From contig NZ_JAJJOE010000003.1 of assembly GCF_020907405.1 (NCBI RefSeq), positions 310,001-374,000 of the forward strand: 64,000 nt of DNA, given 5' to 3'. The DNA is from Arthrobacter sp. zg-Y769 (lineage in GTDB: Bacteria > Actinomycetota > Actinomycetes > Actinomycetales > Micrococcaceae). Position 1 is the first letter of the stretch, and every line of letters begins with the position of its first letter. Positions 25,928-36,659 of the stretch are shown here, piece by piece. The notes beneath the pieces were generated by a model. That model searched no databases. It worked only from the letters and a program-made list of their open reading frames with translations, and was not told the DNA's origin. The position numbers were made by a program, and so were the translations under genes.

Positions 25928-27940
25928 GTGCTGGACCGGGTCTTCTCCCCAGTTTCCATCGGTTCCCTGCGCCTGGACCACCGGATCGTCATGGGCTCCA
26001 TGCACCTGAACCGTGAGGACGACCCCGGCGCGCTGGCCGCGTTCTACCGGGAGCGGGCGGCCGCCGGGGCCGGGCTTATCGTTACGGGCGGTGCCGCAGT
26101 GAACCGTGCCGGCGCCGGCGGCCCCAACTATCTGTTGATCAACGAACCCGAAGCGGCGGCGCTGGTGTCCCCGATGCTCGACGCCGTGCATGCCGCCGGC
26201 GGCAGGCTCGCCCTGCAGCTGTTCCACGCGGGACGCTATGCCCGTGAAACCACCTACGGTCTCCGCCCGGTCGCCCCGTCGGAGGTTCCCTTTTCCCGCA
26301 CCCTGCCGCGGGCACTGACGCAGGCGCAGATCGATGACACCCTTGCGGACTTCGCCGCCGGTGCCGGTACTGCGCGTGCCCTGGGGTTTGATGCCGTGGA
26401 GATCATGGGCTCCGAGGGCTACCTGATCAACCAGTTTGCCTCACCGCTGACCAACCTCCGCCGTGACCGCTGGGGCGGGGATCCGCAGCGGCGGCAGGCC
26501 TTTCCGCGGGCGGTGCTCCAGGCGGTCCGCAGCGCGGTGGGCGAAGGCTACCCGGTCATCTACCGCACGTCCGGCGCCGATTTCGTGGCCGGATCGAGCA
26601 CGCCGGAAGAATCGGCCGATCTGGCGCTGGCGCTGGCCCGGGACGGCGCCGACGCGGTCAATATCGGCATCGGCTGGCACGAGTCCAGGGTCCCCTCCGT
26701 ACAGGGCATGGTTCCGCACGGACGCTGGATGGAAATTGCGGGCGGAATCCGTGCGGCACTGGCGGCTGCGGAGGTGGCCGTCCCGGTCATTGGCAGCAAC
26801 CGGATCAACTCGGTGGAGCTGGCCGAGCGGGCCCTGGCGGCCGGGCACGCCGACCTGGTTTCCATGGCCCGGCCCTTCCTCGCCGACCCTGCGATCGTGG
26901 CTAAGTCCCGGCGCGGCGACTCGAACCTCGTCAATACCTGCATAGCCTGCAACGAGGCCTGCATCGACCGCTCGCTGGGTGCCGCACCGGTCTCCTGCCT
27001 GGTGAACCCCCGGGCCGGCCGGGAAGCCCAGTTCCCGCTGCGGCCGGTCCCGCCGCCCGGTGCGTCCCGTGTGCGCGTTGCAGTAGTGGGAGCCGGCCCG
27101 GCCGGGATGCAGGCCGCCGCAACGCTGGCGGGGTCGGGACTCAAGGTCGACCTGTACGAGCAGGAGGGCAGCATCGGCGGACAGTTCCGGCTGGCCGGGC
27201 AGGTGCCCGGCAAGGCCGACTTCCTGCAGACCATCCGTTATTTCAGCCATGAACTGGGCCGGCTGGGCGTTTCCGTCCTCGCAGGTGCCGCTCCCGACAC
27301 CGAGCAGCTGGCCGGCTACTTGCACGTGGTCCTGGCTACCGGTGTCCTGCCCCGGACCGTGGGCCTGCCCGGTGCCGGGCTGCTCCCGGTGCTGGACTAT
27401 CGGCAGGCCTTTGCCGACCCGGCGCGGCTGGGCCGCCGCGTCGTTCTTATTGGTGCCGGCGGTATTGCAGTGGACCTTTCCCGCCTGCTGGCCGACGCCG
27501 CAGTTCCCGGCGGTCCCCGGGAGGTAACCATCCTGCGCCGGGGCGGCAGGATCGGTGACGGGATCGGCCCCTCCACGCGGTGGGCGGTGCTGCAGGAGAT
27601 CCGGGCCGCCGGTGTCCGGACCCTGGCCAACACCACGCCGCTGCAGATAACCGCCGCGGGGCTTCGGGTCCGGGACCCGGACGGCGCAGCGAAGCTGCTG
27701 GCCGCGGACGACGTCGTCCTGGCCGCGGGACAGGTGTCCCACAATCCGCACGAGGCGCAGCTGACCGCACGGGGTATCCCCGTCACAGTGATCGGCGGTG
27801 CCCTGGACGCCACGGGGCTGAATGCCGTCCGGGCGTTCGAGCAGGGCCTGGCTGCCGGTACCGCGGTGGCACGGCTGCTCAACGGGAAAGGAACGCAGGC
27901 CGGCCCTGCGGTTAAAAGCAGCAGGGCCCCGCTGCCATAA
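25928..27940 (+). CDS. 2,4-dienoyl-CoA reductase-type FMN/FAD/4Fe-4S oxidoreductase
   Basis: A 670-aa protein, close in length and layout to E. coli FadH. The N-terminal FMN barrel includes VMGSMH, LFHAGRY, GSEGYLINQ (Tyr acid) and GIGWHESRVP (His). The cluster motif NTCIACNEACIDRSL with a later SCLVNPR provides four Cys for a 4Fe-4S centre. FAD/NADPH domains follow from VAVVGAGPAGMQAA and VVLIGAGGIAVDL. The GTG start lies 7 nt after the dehydrogenase stop, with a poor ribosome binding site. FadH enzymes reduce conjugated dienoyl-CoA; here I infer reduction of a cyclohexadiene-carboxyl-CoA. Last gene of the operon. Confidence 0.92.
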   Translation: MLDRVFSPVSIGSLRLDHRIVMGSMHLNREDDPGALAAFYRERAAAGAGLIVTGGAAVNRAGAGGPNYLLINEPEAAALVSPMLDAVHAAGGRLALQLFHAGRYARETTYGLRPVAPSEVPFSRTLPRALTQAQIDDTLADFAAGAGTARALGFDAVEIMGSEGYLINQFASPLTNLRRDRWGGDPQRRQAFPRAVLQAVRSAVGEGYPVIYRTSGADFVAGSSTPEESADLALALARDGADAVNIGIGWHESRVPSVQGMVPHGRWMEIAGGIRAALAAAEVAVPVIGSNRINSVELAERALAAGHADLVSMARPFLADPAIVAKSRRGDSNLVNTCIACNEACIDRSLGAAPVSCLVNPRAGREAQFPLRPVPPPGASRVRVAVVGAGPAGMQAAATLAGSGLKVDLYEQEGSIGGQFRLAGQVPGKADFLQTIRYFSHELGRLGVSVLAGAAPDTEQLAGYLHVVLATGVLPRTVGLPGAGLLPVLDYRQAFADPARLGRRVVLIGAGGIAVDLSRLLADAAVPGGPREVTILRRGGRIGDGIGPSTRWAVLQEIRAAGVRTLANTTPLQITAAGLRVRDPDGAAKLLAADDVVLAAGQVSHNPHEAQLTARGIPVTVIGGALDATGLNAVRAFEQGLAAGTAVARLLNGKGTQAGPAVKSSRAPLP

Positions 27941-27956
27941 GCAACGGGGCCCTGCT
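27920..27956. terminator. bidirectional terminator between the dienoyl-CoA reductase gene and tuf
   Basis: A perfect 12-bp stem AGCAGGGCCCCG (27920-27931) with CGGGGCCCTGCT (27945-27956). On the minus strand it is followed by TTTT, as expected for tuf transcription. On the plus strand it overlaps the last codons and stop of the reductase gene. Confidence 0.85.
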
Positions 27957-27989
27957 AAGAACCGGTGAGGTTCAGGCTAAATCATCAAA

Positions 27990-29180
27990 TTACTTGATGA
28001 TCTTGGTGACGCGGCCTGATCCAACGGTGCGGCCGCCTTCGCGGATAGCGAAGCCGAGGCCCTCTTCCATTGCGATCGGCTGGATGAGCTCAACGCTCAT
28101 CTCAGTGTTATCGCCGGGCATAACCATTTCAGTGCCCTCGGGGAGGGTGATGACGCCGGTTACGTCCGTGGTGCGGAAGTAGAACTGCGGGCGGTAGTTC
28201 GAGTAGAACGGGTTGTGGCGTCCGCCTTCATCCTTGGACAGGATGTAGACGTTGGCTTCGAAGTCGGTGTGCGGGGTGATGGAACCCGGCTTTACGACAA
28301 CCTGGCCACGCTCTACGTCTTCGCGCTTGATACCGCGGAGCAGCAGGCCACAGTTCTCGCCGGCCCATGCTTCGTCAAGCTGCTTGTGGAACATCTCGAT
28401 ACCGGTAACCGTGGTCTTCTGGACCGGACGGATGCCGACGATCTCGACCTCGGAGTTGATGGCGAGGGTACCGCGCTCGGCGCGGCCCGTGACAACGGTT
28501 CCACGACCGGTGATCGTGAAGACGTCCTCGATCGGCATCAGGAACGGCTTGTCCTTGTCGCGAACCGGGTCCGGCACGTTGTTGTCAACGGCTTCCATGA
28601 GCTCTTCGACGGCTGCAACCCACTTGGGGTCGCCTTCGAGAGCCTTGAGGCCGGAAACACGGACGACGGGAGCGTTGTCGCCGTCGAAGTCCTGGGAGCT
28701 CAGCAGTTCGCGAACTTCCATTTCCACGAGGTCGAGCAGTTCTTCGTCGTCAACCATGTCGGACTTGTTCAGTGCGACCAGCAGGTAGGGAACGCCAACC
28801 TGGCGGGCAAGCAGAACGTGCTCGCGGGTCTGGGCCATCGGACCGTCGGTAGCGGCAACCACGAGGATTGCGCCGTCCATCTGTGCTGCACCAGTGATCA
28901 TGTTCTTGATGTAGTCAGCGTGGCCGGGGGCGTCTACGTGTGCGTAGTGGCGCTTCTCGGTCTGGTACTCGATGTGCGAGATGTTGATGGTGATGCCGCG
29001 CTGGCGCTCTTCAGGTGCAGAGTCGATAGCAGCGAAATCGCGCTTTTCATTCAGATCAGGGTACTTGTCAGCAAGCACCTTCGAAATGGCAGCGGTCAAC
29101 GTCGTTTTTCCATGGTCAACGTGACCAATGGTGCCGATGTTGACGTGCGGCTTAGTCCGCTCGAACTTTGCCTTCGCCAC
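27990..29180 (-). CDS. tuf: elongation factor Tu
   Basis: GTPase that delivers aminoacyl-tRNA to the ribosome, 396 aa. G motifs are [26 protein letters not shown] and NKSD. It is the last gene of the str operon, 219 nt after fusA. That gap contains an 11-bp hairpin and may contain a second tuf promoter. Only one tuf copy is in the window. Confidence 0.99.
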   Translation of the reverse strand: MAKAKFERTKPHVNIGTIGHVDHGKTTLTAAISKVLADKYPDLNEKRDFAAIDSAPEERQRGITINISHIEYQTEKRHYAHVDAPGHADYIKNMITGAAQMDGAILVVAATDGPMAQTREHVLLARQVGVPYLLVALNKSDMVDDEELLDLVEMEVRELLSSQDFDGDNAPVVRVSGLKALEGDPKWVAAVEELMEAVDNNVPDPVRDKDKPFLMPIEDVFTITGRGTVVTGRAERGTLAINSEVEIVGIRPVQKTTVTGIEMFHKQLDEAWAGENCGLLLRGIKREDVERGQVVVKPGSITPHTDFEANVYILSKDEGGRHNPFYSNYRPQFYFRTTDVTGVITLPEGTEMVMPGDNTEMSVELIQPIAMEEGLGFAIREGGRTVGSGRVTKIIK

Positions 29181-29246
29181 GGGTTCCTCCTAGAGAGTTA
29201 GAAGACTCAATCTCCAGCCGCGCTTTTCGCAACTGAAACTGATGTA

Positions 29247-29352
29247 AGTCTACTTGGGGCTGTTTATTTGATGAAATTGCCGATTTCCGCAGCAGCCTCG
29301 CAAGGCCGCTCAGTCTGGCTATGCGCCCGGTCCGGGCCGAAGCCCGGACCGG
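29247..29352 (-). promoter_or_regulatory. fusA-tuf intergenic hairpin and possible tuf promoter
   Basis: A perfect 11-bp stem with CGAA loop lies at 29327-29352 (29327-29337 with 29342-29352), 48 nt after fusA. Downstream on the minus strand, TAGACT (29247-29252) resembles an actinobacterial -10 box. The hairpin is certain as sequence; its effect, and the promoter, are conjecture. Confidence 0.35.
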
Positions 29353-29399
29353 CCGCACACGGCGGGCGGCCCGGCGTAAACCGGTCCACCCTCCAAGTT

Positions 29400-31514
<2,115 letters not shown>

Positions 31515-31624
31515 GGTTTCTCCCTTTTTTGGTTGCTTCCGTCAACGGCGCTTATCCGGCTGAAGCCCCGGGCCCGCAAAATGCGGGCCACAGGGCCATC
31601 AGCGTTTGCCGTCAGCTTGGCGTA

Positions 31625-32095
31625 TTACCAGCGGTAGTGGGCGAAGGCCTTGTTGGACTCGGCCATCTTGTGGGTGTCCTCGCGGCGCTTCACAGCTGCA
31701 CCAAGACCGTTGGAAGCGTCCAGGATTTCGTTGCGCAGACGCTCAGTCATCGTCTTCTCGCGGCGGGCCTTGGAGTAGCCAACCAGCCAGCGCAGGGCCA
31801 GTGCGGTTGCACGGCCCGGCTTGACCTCAACCGGAACCTGGTAAGTGGCGCCGCCAACGCGGCGGGACTTGACCTCAAGGCTCGGCTTGATGTTGTCCAT
31901 GGCCTTCTTCAGGGCTGCAACCGGATCCTGTCCGGTCTTCTCCTGTGCGCCTGCAAGTGCACCGTAAACGATGCGCTCTGCGGTGGACTTCTTGCCGTCT
32001 ACCAGAACCTTGTTGATCAGCTGCGTGACCAGCGGGGAGCCGTAGACGGGATCCAGTACGAGCGGCCGCTTGGGGGCCGGACCCTTGCGGGGCAT
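31625..32095 (-). CDS. rpsG: 30S ribosomal protein S7 (uS7)
   Basis: Head-assembly protein of the small subunit, 156 aa, beginning [20 protein letters not shown] and containing [19 protein letters not shown]. The chosen ATG is one nt after the rpsL stop; an upstream in-frame start inside rpsL was rejected. Confidence 0.97.
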   Translation of the reverse strand: MPRKGPAPKRPLVLDPVYGSPLVTQLINKVLVDGKKSTAERIVYGALAGAQEKTGQDPVAALKKAMDNIKPSLEVKSRRVGGATYQVPVEVKPGRATALALRWLVGYSKARREKTMTERLRNEILDASNGLGAAVKRREDTHKMAESNKAFAHYRW

Positions 32096-32096
32096 A

Positions 32097-32471
32097 TTAC
32101 TTCTTCTCCATCTTCGCGCCGTAGCGGCTGCGAGCCTGCTTGCGGTTCTTGACACCCTGGGTATCGAGGGCACCGCGGACAATCTTGTAGCGGACACCGG
32201 GAAGGTCCTTCACACGACCACCGCGCACCAGCACGATGGAGTGTTCCTGAAGGTTGTGACCCACACCGGGGATGTAAGCGGTTACTTCGATGCCGCCGTT
32301 GAGGCGGACACGTGCAACCTTACGCAGAGCCGAGTTCGGCTTCTTCGGGGTGGTGGTGTAAACGCGGGTGCAGACACCACGGCGCATCGGGCTGCCCTTG
32401 AGGGCAGGAGCCTTGGTCTTGGAGACCTTGGGTGAGCGGCCCTTGCGGACCAGCTGCTGAATCGTAGGCAC
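32097..32471 (-). CDS. rpsL: 30S ribosomal protein S12 (uS12)
   Basis: Decoding-centre protein, 124 aa, [12 protein letters not shown] at the N-terminus. The streptomycin-region segments [16 protein letters not shown] and [13 protein letters not shown] carry lysines at the positions equivalent to 43 and 88, the drug-sensitive form. Start is GTG at 32469-32471 with CGGAG upstream; the frame continues far upstream but without S12 similarity. First gene of the str operon. Confidence 0.97.
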   Translation of the reverse strand: MPTIQQLVRKGRSPKVSKTKAPALKGSPMRRGVCTRVYTTTPKKPNSALRKVARVRLNGGIEVTAYIPGVGHNLQEHSIVLVRGGRVKDLPGVRYKIVRGALDTQGVKNRKQARSRYGAKMEKK

Positions 32472-32812
32472 TTTCGTGTTCTCCGTTTTTTCTCGAGATA
32501 ATTCTCTGGTTGCCTCGCCCCGCTGCCGGCTAAGAGCCGATCCCGGGGCGACGCGCTTCAAGTCGTTGCCGCAATGCCCCGAGAAGTTCCGATATTCTCG
32601 CCGAAAGCGACCGTAGGCGTGCAAAAGTGTGGCATTCGTTGCGCAAGGACCCCGCAACCCGGAAACAGGCCCGCCCATTCCTTTCGGAATGCATTCCCCC
32701 GAGTATCTCTCCACGGGGGGCACGCGAGCGGCCTTCATCCACTGCCACACAAACAATTGGTTTTCAGTCTAGCAGACTTAACGGGTTCCGGAGGAAAGTG
32801 CGGGCAGCGTCA
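32472..32812. other. str operon leader
   Basis: A 341-nt gap upstream of rpsL. It holds two overlapping, mutually exclusive inverted repeats: CATTCC/GGAATG (32676-32691) and the palindrome GGAATGCATTCC (32686-32697). A minus-strand TAGACT at 32766-32771 may be a -10 box, but I see no convincing -35. No gene recognised. Confidence 0.45.
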
Positions 32813-33595
32813 CTAGCTGCGGGCACTCAGGGCCGAGGTGATCGTGGCCGAGGCCTGCTGCAGGTACGGAAGCACGCGGGCAGCCGCTTCTTCCAGGGTA
32901 AGGCCCGCGGTCGCCTGCATGGAGGTGTTCAGGGCAGCCACCACCTCCCCCTTGGGATCCAGGACGGGAACGGCCACGGAGCGCAGTCCCAGTTCCAGCT
33001 CCTGGTCCACGATGGCCCAGCCCCGTTCCCGCGCCTGCGCCACCAGGACGCGCAGCCGGTCCGGGTCCGTGACCGTGCGTTCCGTCAGCGGGCGCAGACG
33101 GACTTGTGAAACATAGTCCTCGAACCGGTCCTCCGGCAGCCCGGCCAGCAGGACCCTGCCCATGGACGTGGCATAGGCGGGGAACCGGGTCCCCACGCTG
33201 ATGCCAACGGTCATCAGCCGGCGGGTATGGATGCGGGCAATATAGACAATCTCGTCCCCGTCCAGCACGGACGCCGACGTGGATTCGGAAATCTCCCGGG
33301 ACAGGTCTTCCAGCACCGGCTGCGCGAGCTGGGGCAGGGACTGGCCGGACAGATAGGAATACCCCAGCTGCAGGACCAGTGCCGTCAATTCAAAGGTCCG
33401 CCCGTCGGTGCGTACGTAGCCGAGTTCCACAAGGGTGAGCAGGAAGCGGCGGGCCGTGGCCCGCGTCAGCCCTGTCCGGCGGGAAACCTCGCTCAGGGTC
33501 ATCTGCACGTTGTCCGCGTCGAATGCCCGGATCACCACCAGGCCGCGGGCCAGCGACTGCACAAACTGGTCGCTGGCCGGCACCGTCCCGCTCAC
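32813..33595 (-). CDS. pcaR: IclR-family regulator of protocatechuate catabolism
   Basis: A 260-aa regulator. The N-terminal winged helix reads MTLSEVSRRTGLTRATARRFLLTL (about 31-54). The effector domain carries typical PcaR/PcaU/PobR features (LSGQSLPQLAQPVLEDLS, YIARIHTRRLMTVGISVGTRFPAYATSMGRVLL). It is the last gene of the pcaHGBDCFIJ operon, 19 nt after pcaJ, and starts with GTG after GGGGGA. PcaR-type regulators respond to beta-ketoadipate or protocatechuate; the actual ligand is not shown by sequence. Confidence 0.9.
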   Translation of the reverse strand: MSGTVPASDQFVQSLARGLVVIRAFDADNVQMTLSEVSRRTGLTRATARRFLLTLVELGYVRTDGRTFELTALVLQLGYSYLSGQSLPQLAQPVLEDLSREISESTSASVLDGDEIVYIARIHTRRLMTVGISVGTRFPAYATSMGRVLLAGLPEDRFEDYVSQVRLRPLTERTVTDPDRLRVLVAQARERGWAIVDQELELGLRSVAVPVLDPKGEVVAALNTSMQATAGLTLEEAAARVLPYLQQASATITSALSARS

Positions 33596-33614
33596 CTGTC
33601 CCCCATGTGATTAG

Positions 33615-34280
33615 TTACTTCCCGCTGTCGGCGGCGCCGCGGATCAACGGGATGTCCATCTTTGCCGCCAGCTCTTCGAACGTGGTGCCGAAGGTCTCGC
33701 GGACGTGGACACCGTCCTCCTTCAGCAGGAAGACCGCTTCACTAGTGTAGACGCGGGTCACACACCCGACGCCGGTAAGCGGGTAGCTGCATTCCTTCAC
33801 CAGTTTGCTCAGTCCGTCCTTGGTGAACAGGGACATCATCACGTAGACATCCTTGGCACCGGTCGCCAGGTCCATTGCACCGCCGACCGCCGGGATGGCA
33901 TCCGGGGCACCGGTGTGCCAGTTCGCGAGGTCACCGGAGGCGGAAACCTGGAAGGCGCCCAGCACACACACGTCCAGGTGCCCGCCGCGCATGATCGCGA
34001 AGGAGTCCGCATGGTGGAAATAGGCGGCACCCGGCAGCTCGGTCACCGGAATCTTGCCGGCGTTGATCAGGTCCGGGTCCACCTCCCCGCCGGCGGCTTC
34101 CGGGCCCATGCCCAGCATCCCGTTTTCGGTATGCAGGGTGATGTTTTGTTCCGGCCGCAGGTAGTTGGAGACCAGGGTGGGCTGGCCGATGCCCAGATTC
34201 ACGAAGGATCCGGGGGCGATATCACCAGCCACCAGTGCGGCGAGGTCGTTCTTGCCCAGCTTTTCGGTCTGGTTGCTCAT
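33615..34280 (-). CDS. pcaJ: 3-oxoadipate CoA-transferase, subunit B
   Basis: Beta subunit of the enzyme transferring CoA from succinyl-CoA to 3-oxoadipate, 221 aa. The catalytic Glu lies in TENGMLGMGP, and SFVNLGIGQPTLV is typical of the family. The ATG overlaps the pcaI stop (ATGA), as usual for the two subunits. Confidence 0.94.
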   Translation of the reverse strand: MSNQTEKLGKNDLAALVAGDIAPGSFVNLGIGQPTLVSNYLRPEQNITLHTENGMLGMGPEAAGGEVDPDLINAGKIPVTELPGAAYFHHADSFAIMRGGHLDVCVLGAFQVSASGDLANWHTGAPDAIPAVGGAMDLATGAKDVYVMMSLFTKDGLSKLVKECSYPLTGVGCVTRVYTSEAVFLLKEDGVHVRETFGTTFEELAAKMDIPLIRGAADSGK

Positions 34281-34960
34281 GCTGCAGCCGGCGCTTTCTC
34301 CCGGTCCACGCGGACCAGGCTGTTGACGTAGATTCCGGGGGTCACCACTACTTCAGGGTCCATCTCGCCGATGTCGACGATCTCGCGGACCTGCACAATT
34401 GCGGTCTTCGCGGCGGCGGCCATGATCGGTCCGAAGTTCCTGGCGGTCTTCCGGTAGACCAGGTTGCCGGCCTTATCTGCCCGCAGGGCCTTGACCAGGG
34501 CGAAGTCCGCGTGCAGCGGGGTTTCGAAGACGTAGCCGCGGCCGTCGATCATCCGCGTTTCCTTGCCTTCGGCCAGCGGGGTGCCGTAGGCGGTGGGCGT
34601 AAAGAACCCGCCGATGCCGGCACCGGCGGCGCGGATGCGCTCGGCCAGGTTGCCCTGGGGCACGAGCTCCAGTTCGATCTCGCCGGCGCGGAACTTCGCG
34701 TCGAAGATCTGCGAGTCGGACTGCCGCGGGAAGGAGCAGATGATCTTCTTCACCCGGCCCGCGCCGATGAGGGCGGCCAGCCCGTGTTCGCCGTTGCCGG
34801 CGTTGTTGTTGACGACGGTCAGGTCCCTGGCACCCTGGCGCAGCAGCGCCTCGATGAGTTCCACGGGCTGTCCGGCCTGGCCGAACCCGCCGATCATGAC
34901 GGTGGCGCCGTCGTGGATGGGCGCAACTGCCTCATCAACGTCCTGCACAATGTTGAGCAC
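34277..34960 (-). CDS. pcaI: 3-oxoadipate CoA-transferase, subunit A
   Basis: Alpha subunit of 3-oxoadipate:succinyl-CoA transferase, 227 aa. It has the glycine-rich coenzyme-A-transferase signature VMIGGFGQAGQPVELIEAL and VVNNNAGNGEHGLAALI. Start is GTG at 34958-34960. Lies between pcaF and pcaJ. Confidence 0.94.
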   Translation of the reverse strand: MLNIVQDVDEAVAPIHDGATVMIGGFGQAGQPVELIEALLRQGARDLTVVNNNAGNGEHGLAALIGAGRVKKIICSFPRQSDSQIFDAKFRAGEIELELVPQGNLAERIRAAGAGIGGFFTPTAYGTPLAEGKETRMIDGRGYVFETPLHADFALVKALRADKAGNLVYRKTARNFGPIMAAAAKTAIVQVREIVDIGEMDPEVVVTPGIYVNSLVRVDREKAPAAA

Positions 34961-34992
34961 GGTTTTTCCTTACGTCTTCGGTGGCGGGATTC

Positions 34993-36192
34993 TCAGTTGG
35001 CGTTTTCGAGCACGACGGCGAGGCCCTGGCCCACGCCGATGCAGATTGCGGCCACGCCCCAGCGCTCTCCGGATTCCTGCAGCCGGCGGGCAAGCGTGCC
35101 GAGGATGCGGGTTCCGGAAGCACCCAGCGGGTGGCCGATGGCTACGGCGCCACCCCAGGCGTTGACGATGCCGGGGTCAACGTCCCAGGCGTCCAGGCAG
35201 GCCAGCGACTGGGCGGCAAAGGCCTCGTTGAGTTCAACGGCGCCGACGTCGCTCCAGCTGATGCCGGCCCGCTTCAGCGCCGTGTTGGCCGCTTCCACCG
35301 GGGCGTACCCGAAGTACTGCGGTTCGTTGGCGGCGGCGCCGCGGCCGGCGATCCGGGCCAGGGGCTCCAGCCCGAGGATCCCGGCGGCTTTCTCGCTGCC
35401 CAGCCAGGCGGCGGACGCGCCGTCGTTCAGCGGTGAGGCGTTGCCCGCCGTGACGGTACCGCCGGAGGCATCCTCCGATGCGGGACGGAAAACGGTGCGC
35501 AGCGTGGAGAGCTTTTCCACCGTGGAACCGGCGCGGATGCTTTCATCCCGGTCCAGGTCCACACCGTCCACGGCTACGGTCAGGTTCGCGTATTTGCCTT
35601 CGTCCCAGGCCCGGGCGGCCAGGGCGTGGGAGGCGGCTGCGAACTCGTCCTGGCGTTCCCGCGTGATGCCGTACTTCTCGCGCAGCTGCTCGGTGGCCTC
35701 GCCCAGGGACACTGTCCATTCCGCGGGCATGGCCGGGTTGACCAGCCGCCAGCCCAGCGTGGTCGAGACCAGGGTGGAATCTCCGGCCGGGTACGGCTTC
35801 TCGTTCTTGGGCAGCACCCAGGGGGCACGGCTCATGGATTCGACGCCGCCGATGAGCATCAGGTCCGCCTCGCCGGTGTTGATCTGCCGCGAGGCGATCA
35901 GTGCGGCGTCCAGGGACGAGCCACAGAGGCGGTTGACCGTGGTGCCCGGGATCGAGGTCGGCAGTCCGGCCAGCAGTGTGGCCATGCGGGCAACGTTGCG
36001 GTTTTCCTCGCCTGCGCCGTTGGCGTTGCCGAACACTACTTCGTCGATGCGCTCGGGATCGAGTCCGGGAGCCCGGGAGACGGACGCCTTCATCACCTGC
36101 GCGGCCAGGTCGTCCGGGCGGACTCCGGCCAGGGCACCGCCGAACTTGCCGAAGGGGGTGCGGACTGCGTCGTAGATATAAGCCTGGTTCAC
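34993..36192 (-). CDS. pcaF: 3-oxoadipyl-CoA thiolase
   Basis: Cleaves 3-oxoadipyl-CoA to succinyl-CoA and acetyl-CoA, 399 aa. Catalytic residues are the Cys in VNRLCGSSLDAAL, His in AIGHPLGASGTR and Cys in AICIGVGQG. I take the GTG at 36190-36192 (AAGGAG upstream), giving the N-terminus V-N-Q-A-Y-I-Y-D-A-V-R-T-P-F-G-K. An open extension into the pcaC-pcaF gap was rejected. Confidence 0.94.
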   Translation of the reverse strand: MNQAYIYDAVRTPFGKFGGALAGVRPDDLAAQVMKASVSRAPGLDPERIDEVVFGNANGAGEENRNVARMATLLAGLPTSIPGTTVNRLCGSSLDAALIASRQINTGEADLMLIGGVESMSRAPWVLPKNEKPYPAGDSTLVSTTLGWRLVNPAMPAEWTVSLGEATEQLREKYGITRERQDEFAAASHALAARAWDEGKYANLTVAVDGVDLDRDESIRAGSTVEKLSTLRTVFRPASEDASGGTVTAGNASPLNDGASAAWLGSEKAAGILGLEPLARIAGRGAAANEPQYFGYAPVEAANTALKRAGISWSDVGAVELNEAFAAQSLACLDAWDVDPGIVNAWGGAVAIGHPLGASGTRILGTLARRLQESGERWGVAAICIGVGQGLAVVLENAN

Positions 36193-36250
36193 CGGTACTC
36201 CTTGAGCTGGAAAGCGAAAACTGGAAGAGGGAGAAGGGACATTCCGCGGC

Positions 36251-36655
36251 TCAGGCCCCGGCGTCGATCTCCCGGAAAACACCCTGGGCCACCTTGAAGG
36301 CGGAGTTGGCCGAGGGGACGCCGCAGTAAATGGCCGACTGCAGCACGATCTCCTTGATTTCGTCACGGCTGAGGCCGTTGCGCAGTGCTGCGCGGACGTG
36401 CATGGCGAACTCCTCCAGGTGTCCGTGGGCGATCAGGGCGGTCAGCGTAATGGCGCTGCGCATGGTGCGCGGAAGTCCGGGACGGGTCCAGATGGTGCCC
36501 CAGGCGTACTGGGTGATCATGTCCTGGAAGTCAGTGGTGAATTCGTCCTTGCCGGCGTTGGCCCGGTCCACGTGCTCGCCGCCGAGGACCTCGCGGCGCA
36601 CCGCCATGCCCTCGTTGTAAACGTCCTGCCTGCTCTTGCCGGCGTCTGCGATCAC
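36251..36655 (-). CDS. pcaC: 4-carboxymuconolactone decarboxylase
   Basis: Converts 4-carboxymuconolactone to 3-oxoadipate enol-lactone, 134 aa. Conserved segments are FQDMITQYAWGTIWTRPGL and IKEIVLQSAIYCGVPSANSAF, including the family Cys. GTG start 4 nt after the pcaD stop. In many actinobacteria this domain is fused behind PcaD as PcaL; here it is a separate gene in the same order. Confidence 0.94.
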   Translation of the reverse strand: MIADAGKSRQDVYNEGMAVRREVLGGEHVDRANAGKDEFTTDFQDMITQYAWGTIWTRPGLPRTMRSAITLTALIAHGHLEEFAMHVRAALRNGLSRDEIKEIVLQSAIYCGVPSANSAFKVAQGVFREIDAGA

Positions 36656-36659
36656 TGCG

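Noticed and set aside
32472-32756. N-terminal extension of S12 in the same frame
   Set aside because: Extension has no S12 similarity; the GTG at 32471 has a ribosome binding site and gives the canonical N-terminus.
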